64,000 nt of DNA from Dictyophora rubrovolvata. Its lineage: Eukaryota > Basidiomycota > Agaricomycetes > Phallales > Phallaceae. The position numbers were made by a program, and so were the translations under genes. Position 1 is the stretch's first letter. Each line of letters starts with the position of its first letter. The DNA lies in the NCBI GenBank assembly GCA_029959195.1, contig CP114119.1, positions 1,364,001-1,428,000 on the forward strand, written 5' to 3'. The notes below the pieces were generated by a model, which was given only the letters and a program-made list of their open reading frames with translations, was not told where the DNA came from and searched no databases. Of the stretch, positions 45,384 to 58,426 are shown piece after piece.

Positions 45384-47002
45384 ACTAGGTTATTCGGAGT
45401 ACCGTGAAAGAAGTGGAGAACGAAAAAAAGGCTTTCATACAAAAGTCTTTTGGGCTTCTTTCACTGAGGCTACAAAAAAAAACCAACTGCTTTATTTTTT
45501 ACTTTAACGTGTCGGTCTTCCTCTTTCGCCATTTCAGCCTCTCTTATTAATCGTCACACAACACTTACAACTGCATACGCACGCCGGAATTGCGCCAAAA
45601 ACGATCTCATTGATATTCTCTCCCCTTATCTCTGTCCACACTCCTCACCCGTGCTTGATCTAGCAATCTACACTGGCCCCCCTTGTCTAGTAAACACCCG
45701 TCATCCCTCTTTATCCTGCACTCTCCATTATCCTATTCGATCTCACTTAACTACAACATGCTCGTTTAACCTCAAGTCACGATGAACTTATCTGTCAGCT
45801 ATGCAAAATTATCCTATTCGGTCTCGTCTTTTTTTTTGTCTTGCTCTTTGTATACACACAACGATACGCGGTCATGCCCACACGATCCAACTGTCCATCT
45901 GATGTTTTCTAATTTGGTGAGACAGCAAACTCTCACTCATACTCATCCACCCATTTTATTTTCCTTCAAACAGTGTCCCCCTGCGCTTCCTCGCCTCCTT
46001 TGCCTCTCTTTCCTTCTCGCCCCGTTTACCTTTCTCTTGTACATACGTCACTTAATTCTCTCTCTCTCTTTCTCTCTTTCATTTTCTCATCCTTTTGTTA
46101 AATTCCCTTTACATCACGAGACCGTTCTTCCTCCGAAAACCCAAAATCTGTGTGTAGAAAAATCCGCATTGATTGATCGGATTATCTGATGCTTAAATGG
46201 ACGGTGGTTCTCTTTCTTTATTCCTTTACCTGCTTCTGTTTTCTATTTTCTCGTCTCTTTCCAACGTCCGGCTCGATCTCCCTCATTACACCATACCGCA
46301 TCGATTACCATGATAGCAATATATGCCCCCCATCCCCTACCGTATCTCGCTAGTTGTTTATCGCTTATCCTTGCTTATACCTACAATTATCAACCTATCT
46401 ACCACGAGGCTACTTTTTTCTCTTTTTCTTTTTCTTTTCTTTTTGATTCTGATTCCCTTTCTGCCCTGTTCTTATTACGTTTTTAATGACTGGTTCCATT
46501 TTAATCTCGATTGTCCTCAATTTTCCAGACAGGCAAATTCGAAATTACAAGTCAGCGACTGAGGATAAATGTATCAAGCGAGAGTCAACCCCTTGACAAT
46601 TTAGATTGCATGCCGACAAGGCAGGGGGGAGGGACGATTACTCTCATGATCGGTTGGGTATATTATAACACCTACATATCATTATTCATCCAAATTCTTG
46701 TTTATCGATTAATCACTATCGAATTAAATTTTGGTTGATCATGACTGATGTTATGAGAAAAGCATAACTACCTAGCAATACTTAGATTGAGATAGCGGTC
46801 TCGATCATTTAGTTTTCTAACAAACATTTATTCTGTATATAAATATGAATAGCAATAGATCTCTCAACACTTTGAATTTTGTATAAGCACTGAACCATAG
46901 ATGACAACTCGACACAAATTATCTTCCCGTTAACTTCTTTATATATGGGATACAACACATTCATCATCGTAGAAATCCCAGATGTCATTGCCATAGCCTG
47001 GG
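45384..47002. other. 1.6-kb convergent region, pyrimidine-rich
   Basis: This lies between the CCCH gene and the end of the second BLM10 gene. From about 45500 to 46460 the plus strand is conspicuously C/T-rich, with TC runs (46054-46078) and T-rich tracts. This suggests a long 3' UTR of the CCCH mRNA or its downstream flank (inference). Open frames here are composition artefacts. No gene is called. Confidence 0.5.
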
Positions 47003-50000
47003 TTACGCGTAATATGAGCTCCCTGACAGCATCGTCGACAAAGCCTGCAGTTGATCCTCGTTGAATTGGTGTTGATCAATATGCCACATGTCCTGATGCG
47101 TTTTCTTGAAATCTGAAGCACATCTATAAATAAAGGCAGTGGGCAGCAAAGACGAAGAATTAGGAATCATTGAGAGTGCCATGATTAATGAGATAGTGCC
47201 CAGAGATTATTGAAAGAGTTGCAAAATCACGATACATCCATTGGTGAGTACAGCCAGGCGCACATGAAGATGAAGCGGTTGATTTAGGGGAATTTCAAAA
47301 GAAGAAAGGATGTATACTAAGCACTTTTATCACTGCGAAGCCGCTTGAAGCACACTCACCTGCGAATGGTCTGTGCAATCGGTGGCGGATCAGTCGCATG
47401 AGGTGCCAGAACTGTACGTAATTATTTCAGTCACCGTGATATATGAGTTCATTTGGCAATCTGTTCACACTTACCCTCGCAAAGAGAAGGCATCCACTCT
47501 GGGACAGTATAGGGGTGTGCGTCCATCAATGCGACGATTCCTAAGATACCTCCATGCAACTTCCTCATGCACTCCGCATAGCTAGAAGATTGTCTCTTCG
47601 GAAGTTTGGCGTTCTGGAGAACTGCCCGTGTGAATATATCCCTCAAGGGAAGGATACGCTGCCGCTGCGAGCTTCGTAAGACGGAACTCAGTGTCTTAGC
47701 GGCCATTTCCCGGACTTCGATATTTTCGTCCTCGAGACATTGAAGAAGAACATCCATAAGCTTTGACATTGATTCGGATGTAAAAAAGGTCAGGTTGCGA
47801 TACCAAAAAACTGCCAGGGTTGGCAAAGCGTTTAACCGAACACGCCAACTTGTAGATGAGACTATTGCATCCATGAACATATTCGCTACCTTAGAGACGT
47901 ATTCTTGGGGTGGCATCACTGCTGATAAAACATAAAGCACTGCCGTGGAGTACAGTTGTAAATCAGAACTCTACAAACATGGATTCAAATTTCAGACCAA
48001 GACTTTTTTTTTTGAGATGAGTTATGGTACGCACATCATTTAATTCAGCCATTTCAAGAAAGGCAGGGAGAAGAGGTGCAGAATATGGAAAGATGGCTGG
48101 TGCGAATGAACCGTGAGCCCCCGTCCAAATAAATTGCAAGAGAGTTAATCCTGCTCTATCATACTAGCAAATATTGTTAAAAAAAAGGGAATCCAAAATG
48201 ATTGTGTACAGACCTCTGATTGAGCCTGGTTGGGAGGAGGAAGACGGAGCAGTTTCCATTGAGGGAATAGCTGGACATAGGATTGAATCCTGTCACGATG
48301 TTCTGCTTCACGGATGAACAGAGGATCCTGTGATTTTGTCACAGCATGTAAAAGGTCCAATGTTGACCGATAACCAGGATGCCATTGTAGCCTCACGATA
48401 GTATCGAGGTTGGTCGCGATATGTGTCCTTATCTACAGGAACTCAGCTGAAGAAAAAGTAACGTAACGAGAAACAATGACCTCGGCATAGCCTGTATTGG
48501 CGTTGTCAAAAAATATGTTGACATATCGATCAGCGTAAGGTTCGAAACGAGCCCCTAAGTTCTCAGCCATTATGCCGATCAGGTTGAGAGATTTACTCAC
48601 TACGAAAAGATGTCATTCATTCGTAGAACAGGGATAAACAAATAAACATACTGGAAAAAGGAGACTCCCCAGAAAAGTCTAACGGCAAAGAATTAATGAA
48701 GTCTATCAAAGTTTGGTTTCGACGTGGATCCCAGGAGTCTAGCTGCAGGGAAAACATTGATTCCCACATTTGCATGGTATCCGGTGTAATTGAGGCTAAA
48801 ATGCGAGGAAGACGTGGTGCAACCCACGTCCAAAGTTTTTCTGATGCCACCCGGGACCAATGTTTGGAGCCTAGATGTTGAATAGTATCTCTAGCTGGAA
48901 AAAAATCAAACGAAAGGGTAGCAAACCTCTCATCGTTCCCTGCAGTAACTCAGCCGCTGCCCGTTGGTTGAACCTATCCCCGTCCTGCCATAATGTGTCG
49001 GTGATACTCAATATCAAATCCACATATCTGTCCTCGTACATTTTGCCTTAACAGCACATGAGTTTTAGAGTGAAATTTCGTATTGTGAGAGTACTAACAC
49101 AAAGACTTGATCAATACCAAATGATCTGAGCGGACATCGGTTGTTCCACTTGTAGTTGCACCAGACTCTTGGGACCACAGAGTAGCTAAACGCATAAACC
49201 AATTTTGGTCGTCCAGACTTTCTTGGATAACCTCTAATGCAGGCAAGGTCGCCTCACTCCAATTAAAGGGAGAACCGGATTCGGGAGGGGGAATGTATAC
49301 TTTGACATTTTTACTCCACACAAGAAAGCCCGTGAGTAGCTTATCTACATAAAACCTACAGGAATTAGACAGAGCACGGGGTTTTGAGGCAAATGAAATG
49401 TTTACCTATGATTGTTATTCGACAAGGGCCGTGCCAGCTGTTGCATGAAAGCATCTGGGTCGTCAATATCTACAGACGAAGACAGCGGATTGTGCCAGTT
49501 GTCCAACCAAAGCTCTTCATCATTTTTGCTCCATGTTTGGATCTTAATCATACGTAAAATTTTTACAATTGCTCTGCAGTGGATGTCAGTACTTTCAACT
49601 TCTTTTGAATGTTTATAAATTGCTTGCCGAATGGATGTGGCACGCAGTGATGGATGGTCACTGAGAACATTGTAGATGAAGAACTGAGCTATAGGCTTAG
49701 ACGGGGCTGCATCCCTTCTAAGCATATGAGATAGAAGGCGTGAGGCGGCATGAACGTATCTCCACTAACAGAGACGATTATTTGCGTACAACAAAGCAAT
49801 AACAATTACGCACGTGAGTTGATGGATCAGTTGCGATATTCAAGATCCCACTCAGCGTCGTGGAATAAACCTGCTCCTTTCGCGTAAGTCGTGGACTCAC
49901 CATCGACATAGCCTTATCGAGTACAACGAGTTTGTAATCAGGTAGTTCAAAGTCTTCTTGGATCACTCTCAAGGCAGCATCTACTTTGGGAATACCCATC

Positions 50001-53000
50001 GTGTATACGTGCGATGAAAGTGCTTCAGGGCTGAAATTATTCAATACTTCCATTAACGCTGTCGTGACCAATTTTTGGATACTAGGCTAAACTTCTCGTG
50101 AGATGATCTGAACTGGTACAATGACGAGACAAAAACCTTTTCTTGATGTTGACACCTCAGTAAAGATAGGATATACTCTTCAGCATACTGTGGATCTCCA
50201 ACTGTATAGCTAGTTGTACCCTTGGTAGACAAAACATAAAGAGCTCCCTTCATTCTGTCCGGATCAGTATCTTTAGTGAGCGCGCGCAGAAGATGGGGCA
50301 AGCAAAAACGCGTCGAGCGAACATAATGCTGCATCACAGTCAGTAAAATGGCTTGACTGTGTCTAATCAAACCATTAAAATAGAGTGATAGAAAATTATA
50401 GTACGGACACACCTTCGGATACGGGTATATGGTGATAGAGAAAACTCTACAAGATCGAGGATAAGAGCATCATCCAAGGCACTTCTTTTTCGAAACATCG
50501 CGTTGAAGTAAACTCGAGTGGAATGGTATACCTGAGCTCGTTTTAATAAAACAAGTCGAGAGAATTGTTTCGACTTAGACCATAGACGCTGCAAGCTGCA
50601 TAAGGAAATGTCTAAGTAAGTGGACGACGAAGCAAGTATACACGCACTCTCGGACCACAGTATAACTTTTGTTGAGAGCACTGTAAGCGTTTGCAGTAAT
50701 GCCATACTCAAGGAGATAAACGTCTATGGCACGTGAGACAGCTAAGATAGCATCAATGTGATCGTCTGCATCGGATTCTCTCAGAGCTTCCGCCGCACGA
50801 TGCAGCAACTTTCCAAAGCGTAGCTTATGTTCTGAGAACTTCTGGTATAAAGGATCGTCCGGCGAGGTGAGAGCAAAGCCGGCGGCAACTTTAAGAGAGG
50901 TCGGTAGGAACTCCATTAATTCGAAATCTTCATTCACGCAAGGAGCGGTGACTTCCTTCTCCTCCTCTAAAAAGACAGTAGACAGGCCGCTCCAAGCACA
51001 GCGAACCGCATGAATAAACCTTCGGGAAAAGTTCGAATAATGATGCGGACAGACGTTTCTCGAAACTCACCGACAGAAATCATTTTTCCATATACTATCC
51101 CACCTTGACCTTGCTTCATCCAATAGAAGTTCAACCTTCTTTAATAAAGGTTCGACTATTACATCCAATATCTCCAATGCAAATCCTATTTCTTCTCTGG
51201 AAGGAACTGCAGATATAATGGAATGAAATCATGGCCAGGCTCACAGCATTGGGAAGTCTTACCATGCCAATCGACCTTCACGTCCCTGGCTTCATATAGT
51301 TTTCCCCAATAGTCAAGATTTTCGCGATCAAACGCTTAAAAGTGAATTAGATGATCGATCGAATAAGGGTGTTGAATGTAAAATACTTGGATCTTCCCAT
51401 TCGTCGGTGTTAACAAAACGGGAGTTAATGGGATAAACTCCGGTCAGCGTGCTTAATATACGGGTTATGAGTCTCCCAGTGCTTGTAAAACCCCTTTCGC
51501 TGAGAGTTTTGTCTATAAGGAGAGAAAGTAATTCTAGGATGTCATTCTTGCGCCGAAGCAGCTAATCAAGAATGAGGAAACGCAATGAGAACCTGGAAAA
51601 AGACCCACCGCGAGTCCTCCATAACCCATGCATCCGCGAAGAATTGAGATACCTTTGCAAAGTAGGTCAATTCTATCCTTTGGGATGCATTGTGAGGGGG
51701 ACTTACACCAATGCAAAGTAGTGTCTGATGGCACAGCATCATGCGTTGATGTCGTTCTAACGCTTGACGCTCCATGCCGCAATTCGGTAACAATCTGCTG
51801 AGAACAGTATGGCAAAAACCTTTCGAGCGTTTTCTCGGGTTTCACTCGAGCCAGACACCCCACAAGTCCTCCGAACGCACGAACAGCGTTAGCTTTTGCA
51901 TTGGAAGTAGCGTATTCGAATGTCAGATTCAAAACAAAATCAAATAAGGGATCTGATAGGTGTAAACATGTCACGTCCAAAGCACTTTTGAGAGATTTGA
52001 TAACACTCTCTTCTACTTTACCCCCCTAAGAGAATATCAGTGAAGTACCAATGTATCCATAGAAGACACTTACAGTCGTATTGCGTTTACCTCCTTCTTC
52101 GGGCAAATTCTCATATAGGGCAAAGACGCGTCTAAAAAAACTAGCAATCCAATCTTATGAAGCCATATATCAAACGTGAGTTATACAAAACACATCAAGA
52201 GAAACATACGAACCTGTAAAACTAGCAGTACTTTCACGGACCAAAGCGCGTTCTTCGTTCTTGTTCAAGACTTGCGTTGAACCATGATCAATCCCGTCTG
52301 GTAGTTTATTTCCAATACCATTAATAGCAGCATCGGTCATTCCATCATCCGTGGCAATAGAGGAGTCCCGATCTATGGTGGTTAAATCCACGATCTTGAT
52401 GTTCTGGAGCACCGCCACAAGGAACATTGTCGTGCAAACAGTTTTTATAGGATCATTCTTTAATAATGGAATTATGATCAATCTTTAGAGATCAAGGTAC
52501 ACTTACTAAATCTATCCCAGGCAAAGACAATTCCAATAAAGGGAGTATATGTTTTTGACCACCTAGCCACAGCTTATCTGAAACAAGAGGTAAAGCGACA
52601 CCAGATAAAGTACTGAGAACTGCTGTAGTTCTGTGTGTTTCATTGATGACTTCCAATCCATTATAAGCACGCTCAAATATCTCGGGCATAATCAAGGAAG
52701 GTTCAAGGATGGCCATGACACGTAATGCTCCTTGTGCAAAAGACATAGAAACAGGATCCTTGGAAAACATAGCTAACAGAGCAGGCGTGCGTAACATTAG
52801 AACGAAATTTCGTTTGATCGACGGTGTAAGCCGGCGAATCTGAGAATACTGGTTACATCAAACCCTAGCAAACATAAGTTGGAGATACACACGTGTGGAG
52901 TCAGGCAAGAAGGCTGTTCTTCTTCTTTCCATCTTTTGGAAAATTCCAAGCAAACCTTATGCAGAAAAGTCGTCAAACAGACCGTCCATATACCAGCATT

Positions 53001-54487
53001 TGAAGGATGAAAGTATGTTTCTGTACTTGTCATGAAGCGTTGAAGGGAATCGAGTGCACGAGAGCCAGCCAGATAATGCCTCTCAGTGGTTTGCATCGAC
53101 AAAGACTCTTTTGTCATGCCGCTCGAGAGGGAATCGACACTCATTGATCCTACAAATATCTGTGCCAAGTGACCTGTGTGATACGAAATAAATCTTAAAT
53201 CTTTAAGAATAGTGAAGCATGAAGAACGCACTATATCTGCTTGTGTTCTTCTTAATTTGAAGGGACTGTGTATCTGCTTGACCATCCGCGTGAGTACCGG
53301 TAGTGGAAGTGCCCTTACCGATTCCAACGGGAATACCTTTTTTTTGCATGAACTGACATTATGCGATACATCATGTCTTTACACTCACTGAATGAACCCA
53401 AACACTTTCCCATGAGAATAGTCCACTGATCCTCAGAGAAAATACCAACGTCCAGCCAAGGAGTGCTATCATGTTTGCCTCTGTGCCCGGTGTGTTCAAC
53501 AGCTAAATTACCCATAATTTCAAGCATGCGTTCATCCGCAAGCTTCAAGTACAATCAATTCAGGACTTCAAAAGCCATATTCAATATAAGAACTTACATG
53601 AGAATTCAGCGCTTCCCAGAGTTTGAAGAGAAAGGGAATATATTTCTCACAGCCATCAAGAGGTAAAAAGGACGCTAGGACATGGACAATGATAAGATGG
53701 GTCTACACAAATCTAATTAGTCACGTGAAAAGAATGAGAATGAGAACAGACATCTCTAGTCAGTAACGGGAGAAAGGTGGCTAGCATCATCCCTATCTCA
53801 TCAGATGGGTAATAGAACTTGCATTGCTCTGCAGCATATAATAAGATATTGACCATATTGCGCCTACATCATATTGGACACAATTAGTACCAAAGATAAC
53901 GATGTTGTGCTCAAACAAACATACGAATCATCTAATCCACGTTTCTTGGGGAAAAGCTCCTTTTGCAAAACACACCAAAGTGAACGCCACTCAAGCTGGA
54001 GGTCCGAAGGCTGCAGCTTTCTCTTATAGCCGGGGCCTTTATTGGCCAATAGTTTTACTAATGTGTCAATCCAAGTTCTAACGCAGCGAGGATCCATCCC
54101 CGGAATGAGGGTAAGTTGATAATACAATTTGACTAGGTTTGCTCGAGTTTCTGTAGAAATTGGGTACCGTAACGTAAGCCAACTAGACAATTGAGTGAAT
54201 GGAAGTTTAGAAAACAAGACATTAGGCAAAAAATCTTACCAAAGGACCATGTTGTTGTAATTGTTAACGGCATTCCATTCTCTCGACTTCAAGCTGGTAA
54301 TGAACATTCCCACAATGTGTTGAAGCTTGGCATGCATCTCAGATATTGTTTCGGTCTGGTACGGTAAAGAAGCCAGATATGTATCCAAGGTCTTTTTGTC
54401 ATATTCAACAGGGTTTTCGTTATACGGAGGGGAAACCGACTCTGACATTTCTGAGTCAATATTGATGTCGAGTTCGTCGGGGTCCAT
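47003..54487 (-). CDS. BLM10: Proteasome activator Blm10/PA200, copy B
   Basis: This is the second large HEAT-repeat proteasome cap gene, on the opposite strand. The start is ATG 54487 (MDPDELDINIDSEMSESVSP). Landmarks parallel copy A: YLASLPYQTETISEMHAKL, LVKLYYQLTLIPGMDPRCVR, QLEWRSLWCVLQKELFPKKR, GSRALDSLQRFMTSTETYFH, VFDFVLNLTFEYATSNAK-like helices, GASSVRTTSTHDAVPSDTTL, DTDPDRMKGALYVLSTKGT, YAECMRKLHGGILGIVALMD and the terminal LSTMLSGSSYYA. The YYA tail is the HbYX-like docking motif. More than 20 exons are visible and the junctions checked hold frame. Relative to copy A it is clearly diverged (by eye roughly half of the residues match in the best blocks), so the duplication is not recent. 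It is divergent from AIM18. Confidence 0.92.
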
Positions 54488-54788
54488 GTTGATGTTGGAA
54501 CACTTTGGGTAAAACAAAACTTGAAGAGTCGGGAGAACAAAAAGCAGGAAAGGGGAATCTGAGTTGAAATAGTTCCTCAAAGCACTGACGCGTACTGGCC
54601 AGCGTAGAGCATACGCGTCGTATTATACGCTCTTAAAAGGACAAAGGACGGACGTCAGCACTGCCACAGCGCGTCAGCCCAGGCTCAGTATGTAAGCGCC
54701 CAGGCTCAGGACTAATCACACGTCGTGTCAACGCGGCGGCCTGTGCGCGTCCACACAGGGACGATATACAGGGACCTGGTACGAAATA
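54488..54788. promoter_or_regulatory. Divergent intergenic region BLM10-B/AIM18
   Basis: These 301 bases separate divergent start codons. They include several GC-rich words (GACGCGT near 54588, ACACGTCGTGT near 54718) and a tandem-like repetition of CCCAGGCTCAG (54677-54687 and 54699-54709). A proteasome-gene PACE element was not found by eye. Confidence 0.45.
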
Positions 54789-55858
54789 ATGTTTCGACGA
54801 TTTGCATTTCGGACGTTTTCCTTTGTGGCAGCTCGAAGAAGACTCCCTTTCTATGCCGTACCGATTCTCGCAGTTGGGACCTTAATTTCATCGAAATCCA
54901 CCGTGTATCTTGATCCACCAGTTTCCAGCAAAGCTCATGTCAACTCGGGATCAATAAAAGATACCGCAACAGATATCGAGTTTCCAGTTGTTTTACAAAT
55001 CCCTTCCAGGTTTCCCTTGCCACAGTATACTTTGCTGGGTGTAGGTGTCCGTAAAGTAAGGCGTTCAAACATGTGTTTCTCTGCGCACTCTCGAAGTTTA
55101 TGTAAATTTGAAAAGGTATCCATGTTTGGAATTAAGGTGTACTCAGCAGCACTGTATGCAGATCTCAGTAAAATTCCTCCCGTGAGTGTTCCATACCCAA
55201 ATAATTGACATTGCATTTTACATTTTAATTACATTCGTACAGCTTGATCCATCCACGACAACGGAAGAAAAAATCTCACGCATCATAGAAAACACATCAT
55301 GTGTGATCAGAATCGGTAGATTGTCAAATGTTATCTTCTTTTCGAATTCAGATATGCTCATTTGTTATAATCTTGTACCATAGTACCCACGCGAAACACC
55401 TCATTTGCACATTTGAGAGATGGGTTCATGAGAGCACTGCAGGTGCGGCTTAGCTCTCAGAAACGCCAACATCTAATCACTGAGGAAGAAGGAAATGTCT
55501 GTAATCGCTTTGTATATAAGTCTATCATACTCACTAATGAACTCTTCAAGCGCATTGTTACTCCAATGCTTCAATTCAAATCATTGTTTCCGAATACAGC
55601 CATGGAAAAACATGTCCCTCTTGACGTGATCTTGATACCGCCAACGAGTTCACAGGAAGCTCGATTAATCGTTCGGGATCTTGGATCTGTAACAAGCACG
55701 TGGTTGGTGCGTGAATTTGCCTTGGCTTATTTCGACGGAGAAGGGATCAGTCCACCCGTGAGTTGAATTCCTAGTCCTAGTCCTTTCTAAATCAAATTTT
55801 CTTCCCATCTCAGTTAAAACAAGCTGTGGCATCACGATTGAATTTAATTAAGAATTAG
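54789..55858 (+). CDS. AIM18: Mitochondrial chalcone-isomerase-fold protein (AIM18-like)
   Basis: This belongs to the fungal Aim18/Aim46 family, which has the chalcone isomerase fold but no known flavonoid substrate; yeast members are mitochondrial and linked to haem binding. The N-terminus MFRRFAFRTFSFVAARRRLP is a typical mitochondrial presequence followed by a possible membrane anchor (FYAVPILAVGTLIS). Family motifs are YTLLGVGVRK, then VSMFGIKVYSAALYADL after an intron, RIIENTSCVIRI, VPTRNTSFAHLRDGFMRAL, EFKSLFPN-like FKSLFPNTAMEKHVPLDVIL and ALAYFDGEGISPP. The last exon encodes LKQAVASRLNLIKN. Four to six exons are visible. The conserved arginine in RNTSFAHLRDGF is present. Confidence 0.88.
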
Positions 55859-55927
55859 TCCGGTATCAATTTATTCCATCTAGGACTCTAGTAATTGCAG
55901 ACCATAAATACAAGAATTCTTTGGGAA

Positions 55928-58191
55928 CTACAACGTAATAAGTGCATATACATTTGCGGCTACGATAAGGCAAAAGAGTAAATAACCCAAACACATCACC
56001 AGTTTATTATTGCGGTAGTCAATTTCTTTAACCGGGACGACAATTGGAGATTTGCCGGTTTCGGATGAAGTCGTTGAATGCAAAGAAGGTTCCAAAGGAA
56101 CCTTTACAGTCATCACGACGTGACTTGAAGTGAGGTAAACGAGGGGGAATACAACAAATGGCAGGACAATTGAGAGTGCCACTTGAGATGCAATTAGAAG
56201 CTGATCGATACCGTTGCGTCCTATCAAGGCTGCTACCAACGCAGAAGGAACCAAGCCGAGTAGACGAGTGACTACCCGACGGACAAAGGGCTAATAGGAC
56301 GTTGATGAGAAGCGCACAGTATAGGTTAAAAGAGAAAGACCACTTACAGAAACCTTCCACTCTAAGAACCCTTCCGAGACGATTTGTCCACTCAACGTTG
56401 CAGTTATACTGGCACTCTGACCTGCAGCTAATAGTGCAAATGCGAAGAGAAGGGCTGCGGCTATTTATACAATGAGTTTTTTTTTTTTTTTTGCAACCAG
56501 ATTGAGACCAACACCGACCTTTTCCCAGTTTTTCTCTAATTAGATCGTGTACATTGAACAGGCCAGCAGAATCGTCCAAGTTGGTTTCGGAACCCCCGAA
56601 AAAGAACACAGCCCCGGCCAGTATGAGAATTCTAAAGAAGTAGACATGATATCAGGTGACATGAGCTCAACGGGGTTTAAACACGTACGCAGAATTAATC
56701 GGGATAGCGAAAAACGATAGACTCATGACTTGATATTGAAGACTTAGCATCGATTTTATCTTTATAGCCTCTCGAAAGAGACTTACTTATATCAACCATT
56801 CCATGGTTCAAGTGTGCCGAAACAAACTCATAAGAATTGTTGTTGCGGTTTTCATGACGTGTTGTTCGATCCGGTGCGCCTTCCTCTACGTAACCACTGA
56901 GATAGAACCACGAGCGGACATACTTGATGAATCGGCGATAGCGGCTTTCGCTTGGAGGCACATTAACCGGCAAGGATACAGAAGGGCCTCCTACACGGTC
57001 CAGAGTGCCTAGAGCTGAACCCAGAAATAGTGCATGTGGCATAACCGTTGCACCGAGAATCCCGATCGCTATTGATTTGGTTAGACAATTGCGGCTCTCC
57101 TTGACATGTAGCACACATACAGGTATAGAGTGCGCTGGGTTTGACTAGAGTCTTGGAAGGAAGAAAACCCTGGAATACTTCTCCCCACTGAGGGTTAACT
57201 TTGACTATAAGGACGATGAAGCAACCAAAGACCACGAGAACCTTGTAATGAATTGGATCAGTAATTGAATATCTAGTAATGTTTGGTGCATAAACAGGCT
57301 TACCAAAAAGACGATGATGAGCTCAAACAACCTGGCCGGTTTGCCCTTTTCACCATCGCTGATGGCCAAAATAACAAAGACATCCAGAGAAGTCAGCAGG
57401 ACTCCAGCCCACAGGGGCACGCTGGGGAATATCAAGTTTATTGCAATAGCAGAGCCCAAGAGTTCTGCAAGGTCTGTAGCAATAATGGCGAGCTCGGCTT
57501 TTTTACAATTAGCTTGTTGTTGGGGAAGGGAGAATATTAGACATACCTAGAACATACAGGGGATAAAGTACGAGACGGCGAACGAGACGAGGATGACGAG
57601 GATGATCGTGTAAAAGAACCCGGCAATGGGACGCAAGGTCTATTCCGGATTTAGCTCAAGGGAAAAAGTGATAATAAGAGTGCTTACCTAGTCCAGTGAC
57701 ACAGCCCAAACGACCGGCGAGAACCTAGAATAATGATGAGGGAAGTTGAGATTAAGCAGAAGGGTAAAGCTCGAATTATTACTTGCCTGAAGGACGATGG
57801 CAATCAAACCAGCCAAGAGAATGACAAATAATAATTTATACCCAAAGTCTGAGCCAGCCTGGAGATCCACGCTCCAGTTGCCGCTACATATTGATAATGT
57901 GACAAATAGATAAGTGAGTAGGTGATCGTGCAAGCATTTAGACGAAGAGACGTACGGGTCAAAGTAGGCGACACTGGCCATTACTCCTGCACCAGCATGT
58001 CGTTTGAAGTGATAAACCGTAGTAAAGAAAGCCTTGGAGAGAGCGGTCTGGAGCTGTGAGCCCCGAGAACGTCGAGAAGGTTGAGAAGAATGAGCCTGCG
58101 AGGTTGAGTTGATATGGGTAGTAGACTGGCTGACGGGGTATTCCTCTTCGTCCTCCATGATAGACATGTCTTCTTGAGAGGCTGAAAACAT
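55928..58191 (-). CDS. NRAMP-family divalent metal transporter (Smf type)
   Basis: This is a proton-coupled manganese/iron transporter. The start is ATG 58191 ([20 protein letters not shown]), followed by a Ser/Gln-rich cytosolic N-terminus. The TM1 metal-binding motif is DPGN, split by an intron inside the proline codon (YFDP then [19 protein letters not shown]). Then come [20 protein letters not shown], the helix [35 protein letters not shown], the TM6 motif [19 protein letters not shown] (MPHA metal site), [40 protein letters not shown] and the last helices [17 protein letters not shown] and [20 protein letters not shown]. All motifs needed for Mn/Fe transport appear present. Which Smf paralogue it is cannot be decided. 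Confidence 0.92.
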
Positions 58192-58426
58192 GGCCCTTTA
58201 TGAGGAAAACCAATGACCCAGTGTAAAGGTTAAGGTCGACCAGCTCATCGGGCGAATTAAATCCACAAGAACTCGAATCCGCTATTTTGGGTGGAGACGC
58301 GGGAAATGGCTGCAGCTCGGCGTTTAACTGATCAATCGGTGGTCCAGCAATAGCTTAGTGGTGCTTAGCAATTCAGATCGACGCAGCTTTGTTCAGTGAC
58401 GTGACTTTCATTCATCGGTCAGTCGC

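Noticed and set aside
45384-46562. Phe/Leu/Ser-rich open frames resembling membrane proteins
   Set aside because: They arise from pyrimidine-rich sequence; no family features or conserved positions.
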